A DNA stretch of 64,000 bases from Actinomadura rubteroloni (GCF_002911665.1 NZ_MTBP01000001.1:2046001-2110000); one strand, 5' to 3'. Shown: positions 1 to 8,352, counted from the stretch's first letter. The notes: generated by a model not told the origin, from the sequence alone. Translations and numbers: made by a program.

Positions 1-1
1 C

Positions 2-511
2 GTGTACGCCGACAACGACCCGGCCGTCCTCGCGCACGCCCGCGCGCTGCTCACCTCGACCGGCCCCGGCTCCTGCGCCTACCTCGACGCCGACCTGCGC
101 GAGCCCGGACGCGTTCTGTCGCTGGCCGGCCGGTCCCTGAACCTAGGCGAACCCGTCGCGGTCCTGCTGATCAGCGTGCTGCACTTCATCGGCGACGACG
201 AGGACGCCGTCAGCATCGTCGGCCGCCTGATGGGGCGCCTGGCCCCCGGCAGCCACCTCGCGATCACGCACGCGACCGACGAGATCGGCGGCCCGGCGGT
301 CACGGAGGCGATGGAGGCGTGGAACCGGACGGTCGTGACCCCGCTCCGCCCGCGCGGGCGCGCCGCGTTCACCGAGCTGTTCTTCACGCGGCTCGGCCTG
401 GAGCTGGTGGAGCCGGGGGTGGTGTCGCCGCCGCACTGGCGTCCGGGGGCGTCCGCCGCGCCGCACCAGCCGGACGTGCCGTACTGGGTCGGCGTGGCGC
501 GCAAGCCGTAG
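2..511 (+). CDS. SAM-dependent methyltransferase, DUF574/Methyltransf_19 family (5' partial)
   Basis: The gene is cut by the window edge, so only the last 169 or so residues are present, of the 260-270 usual for the family. What remains is the second half of the Rossmann methyltransferase fold: the acidic strand YLDADLREP, the hydrophobic strand PVAVLLISVLHFI and the family C-terminus ending PYWVGVARKP. A full-length relative at 23766-24572 has the same blocks and ending (VEPGVV...WRP, GVARKP), which supports the family call. These proteins are abundant in actinomycetes and their substrates are mostly unknown. The last 128 bases overlap antisense with the end of the MFS gene on the other strand. 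Confidence 0.85.
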   Translation: MYADNDPAVLAHARALLTSTGPGSCAYLDADLREPGRVLSLAGRSLNLGEPVAVLLISVLHFIGDDEDAVSIVGRLMGRLAPGSHLAITHATDEIGGPAVTEAMEAWNRTVVTPLRPRGRAAFTELFFTRLGLELVEPGVVSPPHWRPGASAAPHQPDVPYWVGVARKP

Positions 512-1631
512 CGGCCCACACGGCGAGCGCCGCCGCGCTGAGGCCCGCGCCGAGCGCGCAGACGGCGCCCCAGCCCGCCGCCGCGTACAGCGCGGTCGCG
601 GCGAGCGCGCCGGACGCGCTGCCCGCCGAGTAGAAGATCATGTATCCGCCGATGACGCGCGCGCCCGGCCGGGCCGCGTAGATCACGCTCTGGCTCGTCA
701 CGTGGACGGCCTGCACCGCGAAGTCGAGCATGACGACGCCCGCCGCGAGCGCCCACAGCGACGACCCCGTGAACGCCAGCGGCAGCCAGGACGCGGTGAG
801 CAGCACGAGCCCCGCCGAGGTCGTCCACGCCGCCCGGCCGCGATCGCCGAGCCGTCCGGCCAGGGGCGCGGCGAGCGCGCCCGCCGCGCCCGCGAGCCCG
901 AACGCGCCGATCGCCGCCGGGGACAGGCCGCGTGCGCTCAGCGGCAGCGCGACACAGCTCCACAGCGTGCTGAACGCGGCGAAGACCAGCAGCGCGAGGA
1001 CGCCGCGCAGCCGCAGGGCGGGCTCCCGGACGAACAGCGCCACGGTCGACCGCAGCAGCCGGCCGTATCCGGGGGCGGGCGGCAGTTCCTGAGACGGCAG
1101 GACGCGGTGCAGGGCGAAGGCGAGGACGCCCGTCACGGCCGCCGACGCCAGGTACACCGCCCGCCAGCCCGCGAGATCGGCCAGCACGCCCGCGACCGCG
1201 CGGGCGAGCAGGATGCCGGTGACGATGCCCCCGGTGACGAGCCCGACGACGCGTCCGCGCCGCTCCGGGGCCGTCAGCGCGGCGGCGAACGCCACGAGCG
1301 TCTGCGCGACGACCGCGAGCAGCCCCACGGCGGCGACGCCCGCCAGCAGCACCGCCGCGTCCGGCGCGGCGCCGACGACGGCGAGGGCCGCCGCGAGCGC
1401 GAGCGTCTGCGCGACGGCGAGCCGCCGCCGGTCCACGACGTCGCCGAGCGGGACGAGCAGGAACAGCCCGAGCCCGTAGCCGACCTGGGTCACGGTGACG
1501 ACCGCGCCGAGCGCGCCGGACCCGATCGCGAGGTCGCGGCCGAGCGCGGGCAGGAGCGGCTGGGCGAAGTAGACGTTCGCGACGGCCGAGCCGCACGCGA
1601 CGGCGAGGAGCGCGACGACGCGCGGCCCCAT
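384..1631 (-). CDS. MFS transporter, probable drug/metabolite efflux
   Basis: This 415-residue protein has about twelve hydrophobic segments. Its N-terminus (VYFAQPLLPALGRDL) and the motif-A-like loop after TM2 (PLGDVVDRRRL) are those of the YnfM/arabinose-efflux-like branch of the major facilitator superfamily, so export of a small molecule is likely. The ATG at 1631 starts the recognisable family N-terminus. It diverges from the HxlR gene at 1712 across two palindromes at 1645-1661 and 1684-1700, so HxlR control is likely. The last 42 or so residues are Ala/Pro-rich, look non-family, and are encoded antisense to the methyltransferase gene. This may be a natural run-on or a lost stop codon. 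Confidence 0.85.
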   Translation of the reverse strand: MGPRVVALLAVACGSAVANVYFAQPLLPALGRDLAIGSGALGAVVTVTQVGYGLGLFLLVPLGDVVDRRRLAVAQTLALAAALAVVGAAPDAAVLLAGVAAVGLLAVVAQTLVAFAAALTAPERRGRVVGLVTGGIVTGILLARAVAGVLADLAGWRAVYLASAAVTGVLAFALHRVLPSQELPPAPGYGRLLRSTVALFVREPALRLRGVLALLVFAAFSTLWSCVALPLSARGLSPAAIGAFGLAGAAGALAAPLAGRLGDRGRAAWTTSAGLVLLTASWLPLAFTGSSLWALAAGVVMLDFAVQAVHVTSQSVIYAARPGARVIGGYMIFYSAGSASGALAATALYAAAGWGAVCALGAGLSAAALAVWAATACAPRRPSTARPAGAARRTPPDASAAATPPPAPPAPGRAA

Positions 1632-1644
1632 GGGCACCTCCAGT

Positions 1645-1661
1645 GGTTTCAACTTGCTACC
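1645..1661. promoter_or_regulatory. Candidate HxlR operator, site 1
   Basis: GGTTTCAACTTGCTACC is a palindrome of form GGTWKCA-N3-TGCWACC with one arm mismatch. It lies 13 bp upstream of the MFS start codon on the minus strand and mirrors site 2 at 1684-1700. The segment CAACTTGCTACC (1650-1661) is inversely repeated at 1684-1695 with one mismatch. Assignment to HxlR rests on position only. Confidence 0.5.
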
Positions 1662-1683
1662 GAACGGCACGGTAACCAGATTT

Positions 1684-1700
1684 GGTAGCATGTTGCAACC
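1684..1700. promoter_or_regulatory. Candidate HxlR operator, site 2
   Basis: GGTAGCATGTTGCAACC is an imperfect palindrome with outer arms GGTWGCA and TGCWACC. It ends immediately before the HxlR ribosome-binding site AAGGAGG (1701-1707). Paired with site 1, it makes the whole intergenic region dyad-symmetric, as expected for a regulator that controls itself and the divergent pump. Confidence 0.5.
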
Positions 1701-1711
1701 AAGGAGGCGGG

Positions 1712-2161
1712 ATGGTGCGGCGGACGAGGCTGGACGACAGCGAGTGCCCGGTCGCGCGCTCGGTGGACGCCATCGGCGACTGGTGGTCCCTGCTGATCGT
1801 GCGCGACGCGTTCGACGGCAGCCGGCGCTTCGGCGAGTTCCAGCGGAGCCTCGGCGTCGCGAAGAACATCCTCGCGGCGCGGCTGCGGGCGCTGGTGGAC
1901 GGCGGCGTGCTCGCGTCCGTCCCGGCCCGCGACGGCGGCGCGCACCGCGAGTACGTCCTGACGGAGAAGGGCGAGGCGCTGTTCCCCGTCGTCGTCGCGC
2001 TGCGGCAGTGGGGCGAGGGGCACTTCTTCGCGCCCGGCGAGGAGCGCTCACGGCTCGTGGACCGCCGGGACGGGCGTCCGCTGCGCCCGCTGGAGGTCCG
2101 CGCCGGCGACGGACGCCCCGTCGCGCCCGCCGACACCGTCGTCGAGAAGCCGGGGGGATGA
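1712..2161 (+). CDS. HxlR-family winged-helix transcriptional regulator
   Basis: This is a 149-residue MarR-like regulator of the HxlR (DUF24) type. The signature is clear: CPVARSVDAIGDWW near the N-terminus with the family Cys, then RRFGEFQRSLG, the recognition region KNILAARLRALVDGGVL, and a basic wing. ATG 1712 follows AAGGAGG by four bases. An ATG 30 bases upstream in the same frame would place palindrome 1684-1700 inside the coding sequence and has no ribosome-binding site. HxlR proteins often sense electrophiles or aldehydes through the conserved Cys; here that is family knowledge only. Its likely target is the divergent MFS pump. Confidence 0.9.
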   Translation: MVRRTRLDDSECPVARSVDAIGDWWSLLIVRDAFDGSRRFGEFQRSLGVAKNILAARLRALVDGGVLASVPARDGGAHREYVLTEKGEALFPVVVALRQWGEGHFFAPGEERSRLVDRRDGRPLRPLEVRAGDGRPVAPADTVVEKPGG

Positions 2162-2200
2162 CCGTGCGGGGAGGGCACCGCCATGCCCTCCCGCGCACGG
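2162..2200. terminator. Bidirectional hairpin terminator
   Basis: A 16-17 bp stem (arms 2162-2177 and 2184-2200, one bulged base) with a six-base loop lies exactly between the stop of the HxlR gene and the stop of the convergent hydrolase gene. There is no U-tract, which is common for actinomycete terminators. Confidence 0.75.
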
Positions 2201-2203
2201 GGC

Positions 2204-3031
2204 TCAGGAACCGAGGAAGTCCAGCAGGTCCCGGTTGAAGCGCTCCTTGTACCCGGGCACGCTCGCCATCCCGTGCGACCCGCCCTCGTAGACGGTCAGG
2301 TTCGCGTACGAGACGATCTCGGCGGCCTTGCGCGCCGTCGCGTCGATCGGGACGATCTGGTCGTCGTCGCCGTGGACGATCAGCGTCGGCACGTCGAAGC
2401 GCCGCAGGTCCTCGGTGAAGTCGGTCGAGGCGAAGGCGTCCACGCACGCCACGCCCGCCTGGACGTTCTCCTGCATCGCCATCAGCCAGAAGGCGTACTT
2501 GTTGCCGCCGGTGACGTCGCTTCCGGGACGGTTCGCGCCGTAGAACTGGTCGGCGAGGTCCAGCCAGAACTGCGAGCGCTCGTGCAGGATGCCGTCCTTG
2601 AGGCCCTCCAGGACGTCCTTCGGCACGCCCTCGGGGTTGGACTCGGTCTGCACGAGCAGCGGCGGGATCGCCGACAGCAGGACGGCCTTGCCGACCCGTC
2701 CGGTGCCGTACCGGCCGATGTAGCGGGTGATCTCGCCGCCGCCCATCGAGTGCCCGACGAGCGACACGCCCTTGAGGTCCAGCGCCTCGATGAGGTCGGA
2801 CAGGTCGTCGGCGAACGTGTCGAAGTCGTAGCCGCCGTAGGGCTGGCTGGAGCGGCCGTGGCCCCGCCGGTCGTGCGCGATGGCGCGGTACCCGGCGTCC
2901 GCGACCGCCTTCATCTGGTCCTGCCACGCGTCGGCGTTCAGGGGCCAGCCGTGGCTGAACAGCACGGGCGGGCCGCTGCCCCAGTCGTGGTAGTAGATCT
3001 CCGTTCCGTCGCGGGTGGTCACGAACCCCAT
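2204..3031 (-). CDS. Alpha/beta hydrolase, non-heme chloroperoxidase/arylesterase-like
   Basis: This 275-residue single-domain alpha/beta hydrolase has the nucleophile elbow GHSMGG (Ser95), the acid in HGDDDQIVP (Asp224) and the base in GGSHGM (His253), so the triad is complete. The oxyanion-side motif SHGWP (26-30) and the run YDFDTFADDL are typical of the cofactor-free haloperoxidase/esterase group, whose physiological reaction is usually ester or lactone hydrolysis. ATG 3031 is chosen because GGAGGAGG stands just upstream and the family start MGFVTTRDG follows. The upstream reading-frame extension is low-complexity basic sequence. It is convergent with HxlR and separated from it by a hairpin terminator. 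Confidence 0.88.
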   Translation of the reverse strand: MGFVTTRDGTEIYYHDWGSGPPVLFSHGWPLNADAWQDQMKAVADAGYRAIAHDRRGHGRSSQPYGGYDFDTFADDLSDLIEALDLKGVSLVGHSMGGGEITRYIGRYGTGRVGKAVLLSAIPPLLVQTESNPEGVPKDVLEGLKDGILHERSQFWLDLADQFYGANRPGSDVTGGNKYAFWLMAMQENVQAGVACVDAFASTDFTEDLRRFDVPTLIVHGDDDQIVPIDATARKAAEIVSYANLTVYEGGSHGMASVPGYKERFNRDLLDFLGS

Positions 3032-3127
3032 GGCGCTCCTCCTCCGGCTTGGATCAGGGCGCCGCACCTGCCCGCGAGGCCGTCCCGTCAAAGGTCCGCG
3101 CGTGAATCTTTTACCCGGACGTGAGGA

Positions 3128-3901
3128 TCAGGCGCGTGCGTAGCGGCCGGGCGGGACGCCCACGGCGGCGGTGAAGTCGCGCGTCAGATGGGCCTGGTCG
3201 CTGTAGCCGAGGTCGGACGCGAGCGCGGCCCAGTCCACGGCCGTCCCCGCGTGGGCGCGTGCGGCGGCCTCGTGCAGGCGGGCGCGGCGCAGCACCCACT
3301 TCGGGGAGACGCCGACATGGTCGGCGAAGAGGCGCTGGAGCGTCCGCACCGAGACGCCGAGGTCGGCGGCGAGCCGGTCCACCCGGACCAGGGACGGGTC
3401 GGCGGTGATCCGCCGGACGATCTCCGCCGCGTCGGCCGCGCCCGGCGGCCGGGGCGCGGCGAGCCGGGGCCGCAGGAAGTCCTCCACGACGGAGGTGTCC
3501 GCGGGGTCGGCGAGGACGCGCGCGTTCAGCTCGTCCACCGCCGGGCCGAGCAGACTTGACGCCGGGACGCGCCGGTCCGTCAGGTCCGCCGCCGGGCCCG
3601 GCCACAGCGGATGGAACCCGCCGGGCAGGAACCGGACGCCGAGCACGTGGCCCGTCCCGGTGAGGCGGCGCGTGAACACCGACCGGTCCACGCCGTACAC
3701 GAGCGGGACGGGCTCCTCGAACACCAGATGGATGTTCGGATGCGACAGCACCTTCGTCTCGTACGGCTCGGCCGCCTCCCACCGGACGTGCCAGTAGTAC
3801 TCGACGCACGCGGCGAGATCGGTGCTCGGCGGATAGGTCGCGACCGTGACGATCGGGGCGTGCTGGTCCGGATAGAGCACTCCGCGCGGTACGTCGGCCA
3901 T
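3128..3901 (-). CDS. AraC-family transcriptional regulator
   Basis: This 257-residue regulator ends in a complete AraC-type double helix-turn-helix: VDRLAADLGVSVRTLQRLFADHVGVSPKW for the first helix pair and WAALASDLGYSDQAHLTRDF for the second. The N-terminal 150 residues (CVEYYWHVRW..., HPNIHLVFEEP) match the sensory domain found in many actinobacterial AraC proteins that regulate nearby small enzymes. It diverges from the TIGR03086 gene, and a CGGACG/CGTCCG inverted repeat at 3934-3952 lies between them, so that gene is the obvious candidate target. The ligand cannot be told from sequence. Confidence 0.9.
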   Translation of the reverse strand: MADVPRGVLYPDQHAPIVTVATYPPSTDLAACVEYYWHVRWEAAEPYETKVLSHPNIHLVFEEPVPLVYGVDRSVFTRRLTGTGHVLGVRFLPGGFHPLWPGPAADLTDRRVPASSLLGPAVDELNARVLADPADTSVVEDFLRPRLAAPRPPGAADAAEIVRRITADPSLVRVDRLAADLGVSVRTLQRLFADHVGVSPKWVLRRARLHEAAARAHAGTAVDWAALASDLGYSDQAHLTRDFTAAVGVPPGRYARA

Positions 3902-3933
3902 AGTCCCAGGTTAATGTCGCGTTTGTTCAAGAC

Positions 3934-3952
3934 CGGACGTACAGGCCGTCCG
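3934..3952. promoter_or_regulatory. Inverted repeat in the AraC / TIGR03086 divergent region
   Basis: The arms CGGACG and CGTCCG are separated by seven bases and sit 13 bp upstream of the start codon at 3966. It could be an operator for the AraC protein, although AraC proteins more often bind direct repeats. Support is positional. Confidence 0.3.
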
Positions 3953-3965
3953 TAGCCTCGAACGC

Positions 3966-4544
3966 ATGAACGAACTGCACGAGCACATGACCGCGTGCGC
4001 GCGGGAGGCGGCGCGGGTGGCGCGGGGCGTCGAGGGCACGCCGCTGGACGGCGCGACCCCCTGCACGGAGTACGACGTCCGCGCGCTGGTGAACCACTGG
4101 GTCCTCTACACGTCCTACGGGCTGGAGCGCCGCGCCCGCCGCGAGCAGATCCCGGACGAGCTGACGGCCCGCGACTTCGTCGCCGAGGACGGCTGGGCCG
4201 ACGCCTACGCCGCGCAACTCGACCGCGCGGTCAAGGCGTGGGACGACCCGGCGGTGTGGGAGGGCGACATCGACTTCGGCGCCGGATCGGCCCCGGCGGC
4301 GGACGTGGCGGCGCTCATCGTCAAGGAGATGGCCGTCCACGGCTGGGACGTCGCGAAGGCCACCGGCCAGGAGTTCGAGGTCCCGTCCGCGACCGGCGAG
4401 TTCCTGTACGGCGTCGTGGAGCGCAACGCCGAGATGTACCGGCAGTACAAGGGGTTCGCCGAGCCCGCCGCCGAGCCCGCCGGGGCCACCGCGTTCGAGA
4501 GGGCCCTCGCGCTGTCGGGCCGCGATCCGCGCTGGACGCCCTGA
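3966..4544 (+). CDS. TIGR03086-family protein (mycothiol-maleylpyruvate-isomerase/DinB-like fold)
   Basis: This 192-residue protein carries the TIGR03086 landmarks. TPCTEYDVRALVNHWV (about residues 31-46) contributes one metal-ligand-type His, and VHGWDVAKATGQ (about 123-134) supplies the second HxWD block. The family has the four-helix DinB/mycothiol-dependent isomerase fold and probably binds a divalent metal. Members are small stand-alone proteins in mycothiol-producing actinobacteria and most have no assigned reaction. The ATG at 3966 is the only start before the conserved N-terminal helix. It is divergent from the AraC regulator, which probably controls it. Confidence 0.8.
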   Translation: MNELHEHMTACAREAARVARGVEGTPLDGATPCTEYDVRALVNHWVLYTSYGLERRARREQIPDELTARDFVAEDGWADAYAAQLDRAVKAWDDPAVWEGDIDFGAGSAPAADVAALIVKEMAVHGWDVAKATGQEFEVPSATGEFLYGVVERNAEMYRQYKGFAEPAAEPAGATAFERALALSGRDPRWTP

Positions 4545-4598
4545 CCGACACGGCCGAAGCCCTTCCGGTGTGACGGGGATCTCCGCAAGGGTGGGGCC

Positions 4599-5462
4599 AT
4601 GGAGAAGATCGCGGTCGTCACCGGGGCGTCATCGGGGATCGGCAGGGAAGTCGCCCGCGCGTTGGCCCGGCGCGGCTTCCGCGTCGGGATGGTCGGCCGC
4701 AGCGAGGTGCGGGGCGCCGACGCCGCCGCGGCCGTCCGCGCGGACGCCCCGGACGCCCGGATCGAGACGTTCTTCGGCGACCTGTCCTCGCGCGCCGAGG
4801 TCCGCGGACTCGCCGAACGGATCCTGGACCGCTATCCCCGGCTGGACGTCCTCGTGAACAACGCGGGCGTCCACCTGCGCCGCGCCAAGGTCAGCGTGGA
4901 CGGCTTCGACCGCATGGTCGCCACCAACCACCTCGGCCCGTTCCTGCTCACCGGCCTGCTGCGCGACCTGCTCGTGAAGTCCGCGCCGTCGCGGATCGTG
5001 GTGGTCGCGTCCGAGGCGTACCGGCGCGCGGGGACGCTGGACCCGGCGCGGTTCGCCGAGCCCGGCGTGTACGGGGCCGGCGGCTCGCACCGGGTGTACG
5101 CGCGGACGAAGCTGCTGAACGTCCTGTTCGCCGCCGAACTGGCCGACCGGCTCGCCGGGACGGGCGTGGCCGTCCACGCGTTGTGTCCCGGGCCGGTCGC
5201 GACGGGCCTCGGGCGCGACCTGCCCGTCCCGTCGCGGACCGGCGCGCTCCTGGCGCGGACGCCGCTGCTGCGCACCCCCGAGCAGGCCGCGCGGGCCGTG
5301 GTGCGGCTGGCCGCCGACCCCGGCTACGACACCGGCACCGGCTACCACGCGTCGGTGCGTCCGGCGCGGCTGCTGCGCGCGTCCCCGGCCGTGCGCGACC
5401 CGGCGCTGCGCCGGGCGGTATGGGAGCGTTCGGAGCAGCTCGTCGGGCTTCCGTCCCGCTAG
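4599..5462 (+). CDS. Short-chain dehydrogenase/reductase, retinol-dehydrogenase-like
   Basis: This 287-residue SDR has the nucleotide-binding motif TGASSGIG (residues 8-15), NNAG (about 87-90), the catalytic Ser in VVVASEAY and Tyr-Lys in VYARTKLLN. The order and the long C-terminal tail resemble the RDH/WW-domain-oxidoreductase-like SDRs that reduce hydrophobic carbonyls, probably with NADPH; the substrate is unknown. ATG 4599 is preceded by AAGGGTGGGG. The next gene begins within a few bases of its stop, so the two are probably co-transcribed. Confidence 0.9.
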   Translation: MEKIAVVTGASSGIGREVARALARRGFRVGMVGRSEVRGADAAAAVRADAPDARIETFFGDLSSRAEVRGLAERILDRYPRLDVLVNNAGVHLRRAKVSVDGFDRMVATNHLGPFLLTGLLRDLLVKSAPSRIVVVASEAYRRAGTLDPARFAEPGVYGAGGSHRVYARTKLLNVLFAAELADRLAGTGVAVHALCPGPVATGLGRDLPVPSRTGALLARTPLLRTPEQAARAVVRLAADPGYDTGTGYHASVRPARLLRASPAVRDPALRRAVWERSEQLVGLPSR

Positions 5463-5472
5463 ATTGACCCCC

Positions 5473-6264
5473 GTGCATCCTGGGAACCCGAAACCGTCGT
5501 TCTTCCGCGACCTGTTCACCGGAATCGGCTATCTCTTCTGGGGGATCGGCTGGACGGCGCGGAATCCCGGGCAGTGGCTGTTCGGGCTGATCCCGGCGCT
5601 GATCGTCCTCGTCGTGTACGTCGCGGCGCTGACGGCGCTCGCCTTCAACCTGGACGACCTCGCCTCCTGGGTGACGCCGTTCGCCGACGGCTGGTCGCCG
5701 GGCGCCCGCGACACCGCCCGCGTCGTCGCGGGCATCGCGATCTTCGGCGCGACGCTGTTCGTCGCGATCCTGCTGTTCACGGCGCTGACGCTGCTGGTCG
5801 GCGACCCGTTCTACGAGAAGATCGCCGAGCGCGTCGAGGACTCCGCGGGCGGGGCGCCGCCGGAGCCGGACGTGCCGCTCGGCGTCCAGATCGTCCGGGC
5901 CGTCCGGGACGGGCTGCTCCTCGGCGTCATCGCGCTGGCCTTCGGGCTCGTGTTCTTCGTCTGCGGATTCCTGCCCGTCGTGGGGCAGACGGTCGTCCCG
6001 GTGGTGGCAGCGTTCGTGTCGGGCTGGTTCCTCACGGCCGAACTGACGTCCATCGCGCTGGAGCGGCGCGGCCTGCTGCGCCGCGAGCGGTTCGCGCGGC
6101 TGCGCGCGAACCGGGGCCTGACGCTCGGGTTCGGCGTCGCGACGTTCGCGGTGTTCCTGATCCCGCTCGGCGCGGTCGTCGCGATGCCCGGCGCCGTCGC
6201 GGGCGCGACGCTGCTGGCGCGCGAACGGCTCGCCGTGCCGCCGCCCGCCCGGCCGTACCGCTGA
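5473..6264 (+). CDS. EI24-domain integral membrane protein (CysZ/EI24 family)
   Basis: About 263 residues with the EI24/CysZ layout: an N-terminal amphipathic FFRDLFTGIGYLFWGIGW, four or more membrane segments (LIPALIVLVVYVAALTAL, AIFGATLFVAILLFTAL, GLLLGVIALAFGLVFFV, a fourth near the C-terminus) and the motif GDPFYEKIAERVE after the second segment. CysZ relatives import sulfate, but actinobacterial EI24 proteins are uncharacterised, so transport is only inferred. GTG 5473 is chosen over a TTG at 5464, and neither has a good ribosome-binding site. Translation is probably coupled to the SDR gene that ends at 5462. Confidence 0.8.
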   Translation: MHPGNPKPSFFRDLFTGIGYLFWGIGWTARNPGQWLFGLIPALIVLVVYVAALTALAFNLDDLASWVTPFADGWSPGARDTARVVAGIAIFGATLFVAILLFTALTLLVGDPFYEKIAERVEDSAGGAPPEPDVPLGVQIVRAVRDGLLLGVIALAFGLVFFVCGFLPVVGQTVVPVVAAFVSGWFLTAELTSIALERRGLLRRERFARLRANRGLTLGFGVATFAVFLIPLGAVVAMPGAVAGATLLARERLAVPPPARPYR

Positions 6265-6327
6265 ATGTTTCCTTAGTGTGATGACCGGCCGGTTCGCGTG
6301 AATTGATCTTCGCGTAACCTGTCCCGC

Positions 6328-7593
6328 ATGTCCGATCAGGGGGAGCGGCCGCGCTGGGCCGAGAGCGACGACGCCGGGGAGGGCACGCCGGAGCCCGGGA
6401 GGCAGGCAGGGGCCGGCCGGTCGAGTGAGGAAGACGGCCACGACGTCTGGGGGAAGGTCGAGGAGCCGCGCGACGAGCATCCGGACGTGCGCCCCGCCGA
6501 GACGGCCGCGCGCATCGAGCCGAAGACCGTCCCGGAGCCGCGCGGGCTGCTGACCGCCACGCCCGGCGCCGACGAGCCCGAGGACGAGCCCGGAACCGCG
6601 CTGGAGCCCGTGGACCGCAAGGTCGCGCCCGTCCCGTCCGCGCCGGCATGGGAGGGCGAGCTGTTCGACGGCGACGCCGACGGGGACGGCGACACCCGCT
6701 ATGTCGCGCCGAGCGGCGACGCGGGGCCCGGCAAGCCCGGCCGGCCGAGCAGCGGCAACTGGCAGATGCCGTCCTGGATGGCCGACGAGGAGAGCGCCGA
6801 CCGCGAGCTGGAGGGCTCGACGGCGGACGCGCCCTTCGACGAGCCGTCCGGACGGTCCCGGATCCTGCTGTTCGGCGGAATCGGCCTGCTCGTCGTCGCG
6901 CTGGCGGCGGCGGGCGGCGTCTACTACCTGAAGCACCGCGGCAGTGACCCGGCGCCCAAGGGCAGCACGGCCGGGCTGCGGCGCACGTCCGCGCCCGCGG
7001 GCGTCCCGGCCGCCGAACTCCCGCCGGACCGGCCGCTGCGCACGTTCGCCGGGACGCCGTCGCGCGTCGCCGGCCACGTCTCCGACACGGGGTCGGGCCT
7101 GCTGTACCCGCGGTTCGCGCGGCCCTGGCAGACGCCGACGAAGAAGAACAAGCTGGCCGTCCCCGGCTGGTCCGGCCAGCAGATCCTCGTGACCGAGCGG
7201 CACGCGGGACGGATCTGGTACGGCCAGTTCCTCACCGGCACCCTCCAGCCGACGCTGCGGAGCGCCTACAGCGGCCCGCAGAGCGTCAAGACGGTGACGG
7301 CGATGGCCGCCAAGGGCCTGGAGGAGAGCTACTACGCGTTCCCGCACCGGTCCGCGCCGCTGGCGTCGGAGGCGCTGACGGTCGGCGGCCACCGGGGCTG
7401 GCTCGTCGCGTCGTACTACGCCTACAAGCGCCCGCCGTTCCGCGCGACCGGCGAGGTCGTCGCCACCGCCGTCATCGACACGGGACGCGGGACGCCCGCG
7501 CTGGTGTTCGCGTCGCTGCCGAACACGAACAAGAAGCTGTGGCCCGACCTGAACCGCTTCTTCGCGCAGCTCAAGGTGCTGCCCGCGTCCTGA
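6328..7593 (+). CDS. Single-pass membrane protein with acidic cytoplasmic tail and extracytoplasmic domain
   Basis: I do not recognise a named family. The first 175 or so of 421 residues are acidic, Pro/Gly-rich and probably disordered (many DE, EP and GDA steps). One transmembrane helix follows (ILLFGGIGLLVVALAAAGGVYYL, about 178-200), then a short linker and a folded domain of about 190 residues outside the membrane. That domain has conserved-looking aromatic strands such as WYGQFL, ESYYAFPH and GWLVASYYAYKRPPF. The layout is common among actinomycete envelope or sporulation-associated proteins of unknown role. A TAACCT box ten bases before the ATG would fit leaderless transcription. It converges on the next gene with only three bases between stop codons. 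Confidence 0.75.
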   Translation: MSDQGERPRWAESDDAGEGTPEPGRQAGAGRSSEEDGHDVWGKVEEPRDEHPDVRPAETAARIEPKTVPEPRGLLTATPGADEPEDEPGTALEPVDRKVAPVPSAPAWEGELFDGDADGDGDTRYVAPSGDAGPGKPGRPSSGNWQMPSWMADEESADRELEGSTADAPFDEPSGRSRILLFGGIGLLVVALAAAGGVYYLKHRGSDPAPKGSTAGLRRTSAPAGVPAAELPPDRPLRTFAGTPSRVAGHVSDTGSGLLYPRFARPWQTPTKKNKLAVPGWSGQQILVTERHAGRIWYGQFLTGTLQPTLRSAYSGPQSVKTVTAMAAKGLEESYYAFPHRSAPLASEALTVGGHRGWLVASYYAYKRPPFRATGEVVATAVIDTGRGTPALVFASLPNTNKKLWPDLNRFFAQLKVLPAS

Positions 7594-7596
7594 CCG

Positions 7597-8352
7597 TCAC
7601 TCGGCGAACGGGCCGCCGATGAACGGGTGGTCCGGCCCGGAGACGGACGCCGCGTACTCCTCGGCGTCGTCCTCGGGCCGGTAGCCGAGCGCCCGCGCCT
7701 CGTCCAGGCCGAAGCAGCCGCGCGTGTTCGCGGACGCGCCCCAGACGATCCGGAACCCGGGGTCCGGCGCGGTGAGCAGCGCCTCGACCAGCCGCGCGCA
7801 GTCGCCCGGGGACAGCCAGGTCGACAGCGCGCGGCGGTCGCCGGGCCGTTCCTCGCAGGTGCCGATGCGCAGGCAGAGGACGTCCATTCCGTGCCGGTCG
7901 TGGTAGAGGCTGCCGAGGGCCTCGCCGGCGACCTTGCTGACGCCGTAGAACGTGTCCGGCCGGGGATAGAGGTAGTCGGGCGCGGGCGTGTCGGGCACCG
8001 GATGGAACCCGGCGGCGTGGTTGCTGCTCGCGAGCAGGACGCGCGGGACCCCGTTGCGCCGGGCGGCCTCCAGCACCGCGTACGTCCCGTGGATGTTGGT
8101 GTGGAGGATGCCCGGCCAGTCCGCCTCGTGCGGGATGCCGCCGAGATGGACGACGGCGGTCACGTCCCGGCACGCGGCGTCGAGAGCGTCCTGGTCGGTG
8201 ACATCGGCCCGGACGATCTCCTCGCCGGGCGCCGGATCCGGGACCGGGACGACGTCCAGGAGCCGCAGGGCGCGGCCGGGCCGGGCCAGGCGCGGGCGCA
8301 GGAACCCGCCGATCCGCCCGGCCGCGCCGGTGATGAGAAGGCGTTCGCTCAT
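7597..8352 (-). CDS. NAD-dependent epimerase/dehydratase, uronate-dehydrogenase-like
   Basis: This 251-residue extended SDR has the Rossmann motif TGAAGRIGGFLRP (residues 8-20), VVHLGG, the catalytic-region Ser in LASSNHAAGFHP, and YGVSK as the Tyr-x-x-x-Lys pair. The SSNHxxGFH stretch is characteristic of uronate dehydrogenase and close relatives, which oxidise galacturonate or glucuronate to the aldarolactone with NAD+. At 251 residues it is close to the 265 usual for Udh. No other uronate-pathway gene is nearby, so the substrate remains an inference. Confidence 0.8.
   Translation of the reverse strand: MSERLLITGAAGRIGGFLRPRLARPGRALRLLDVVPVPDPAPGEEIVRADVTDQDALDAACRDVTAVVHLGGIPHEADWPGILHTNIHGTYAVLEAARRNGVPRVLLASSNHAAGFHPVPDTPAPDYLYPRPDTFYGVSKVAGEALGSLYHDRHGMDVLCLRIGTCEERPGDRRALSTWLSPGDCARLVEALLTAPDPGFRIVWGASANTRGCFGLDEARALGYRPEDDAEEYAASVSGPDHPFIGGPFAE

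Noticed and set aside
4948-7392. An 814-codon open frame on the minus strand
   Set aside because: It is a shadow of the SDR, EI24 and membrane-protein genes, which have clear family motifs on the other strand.
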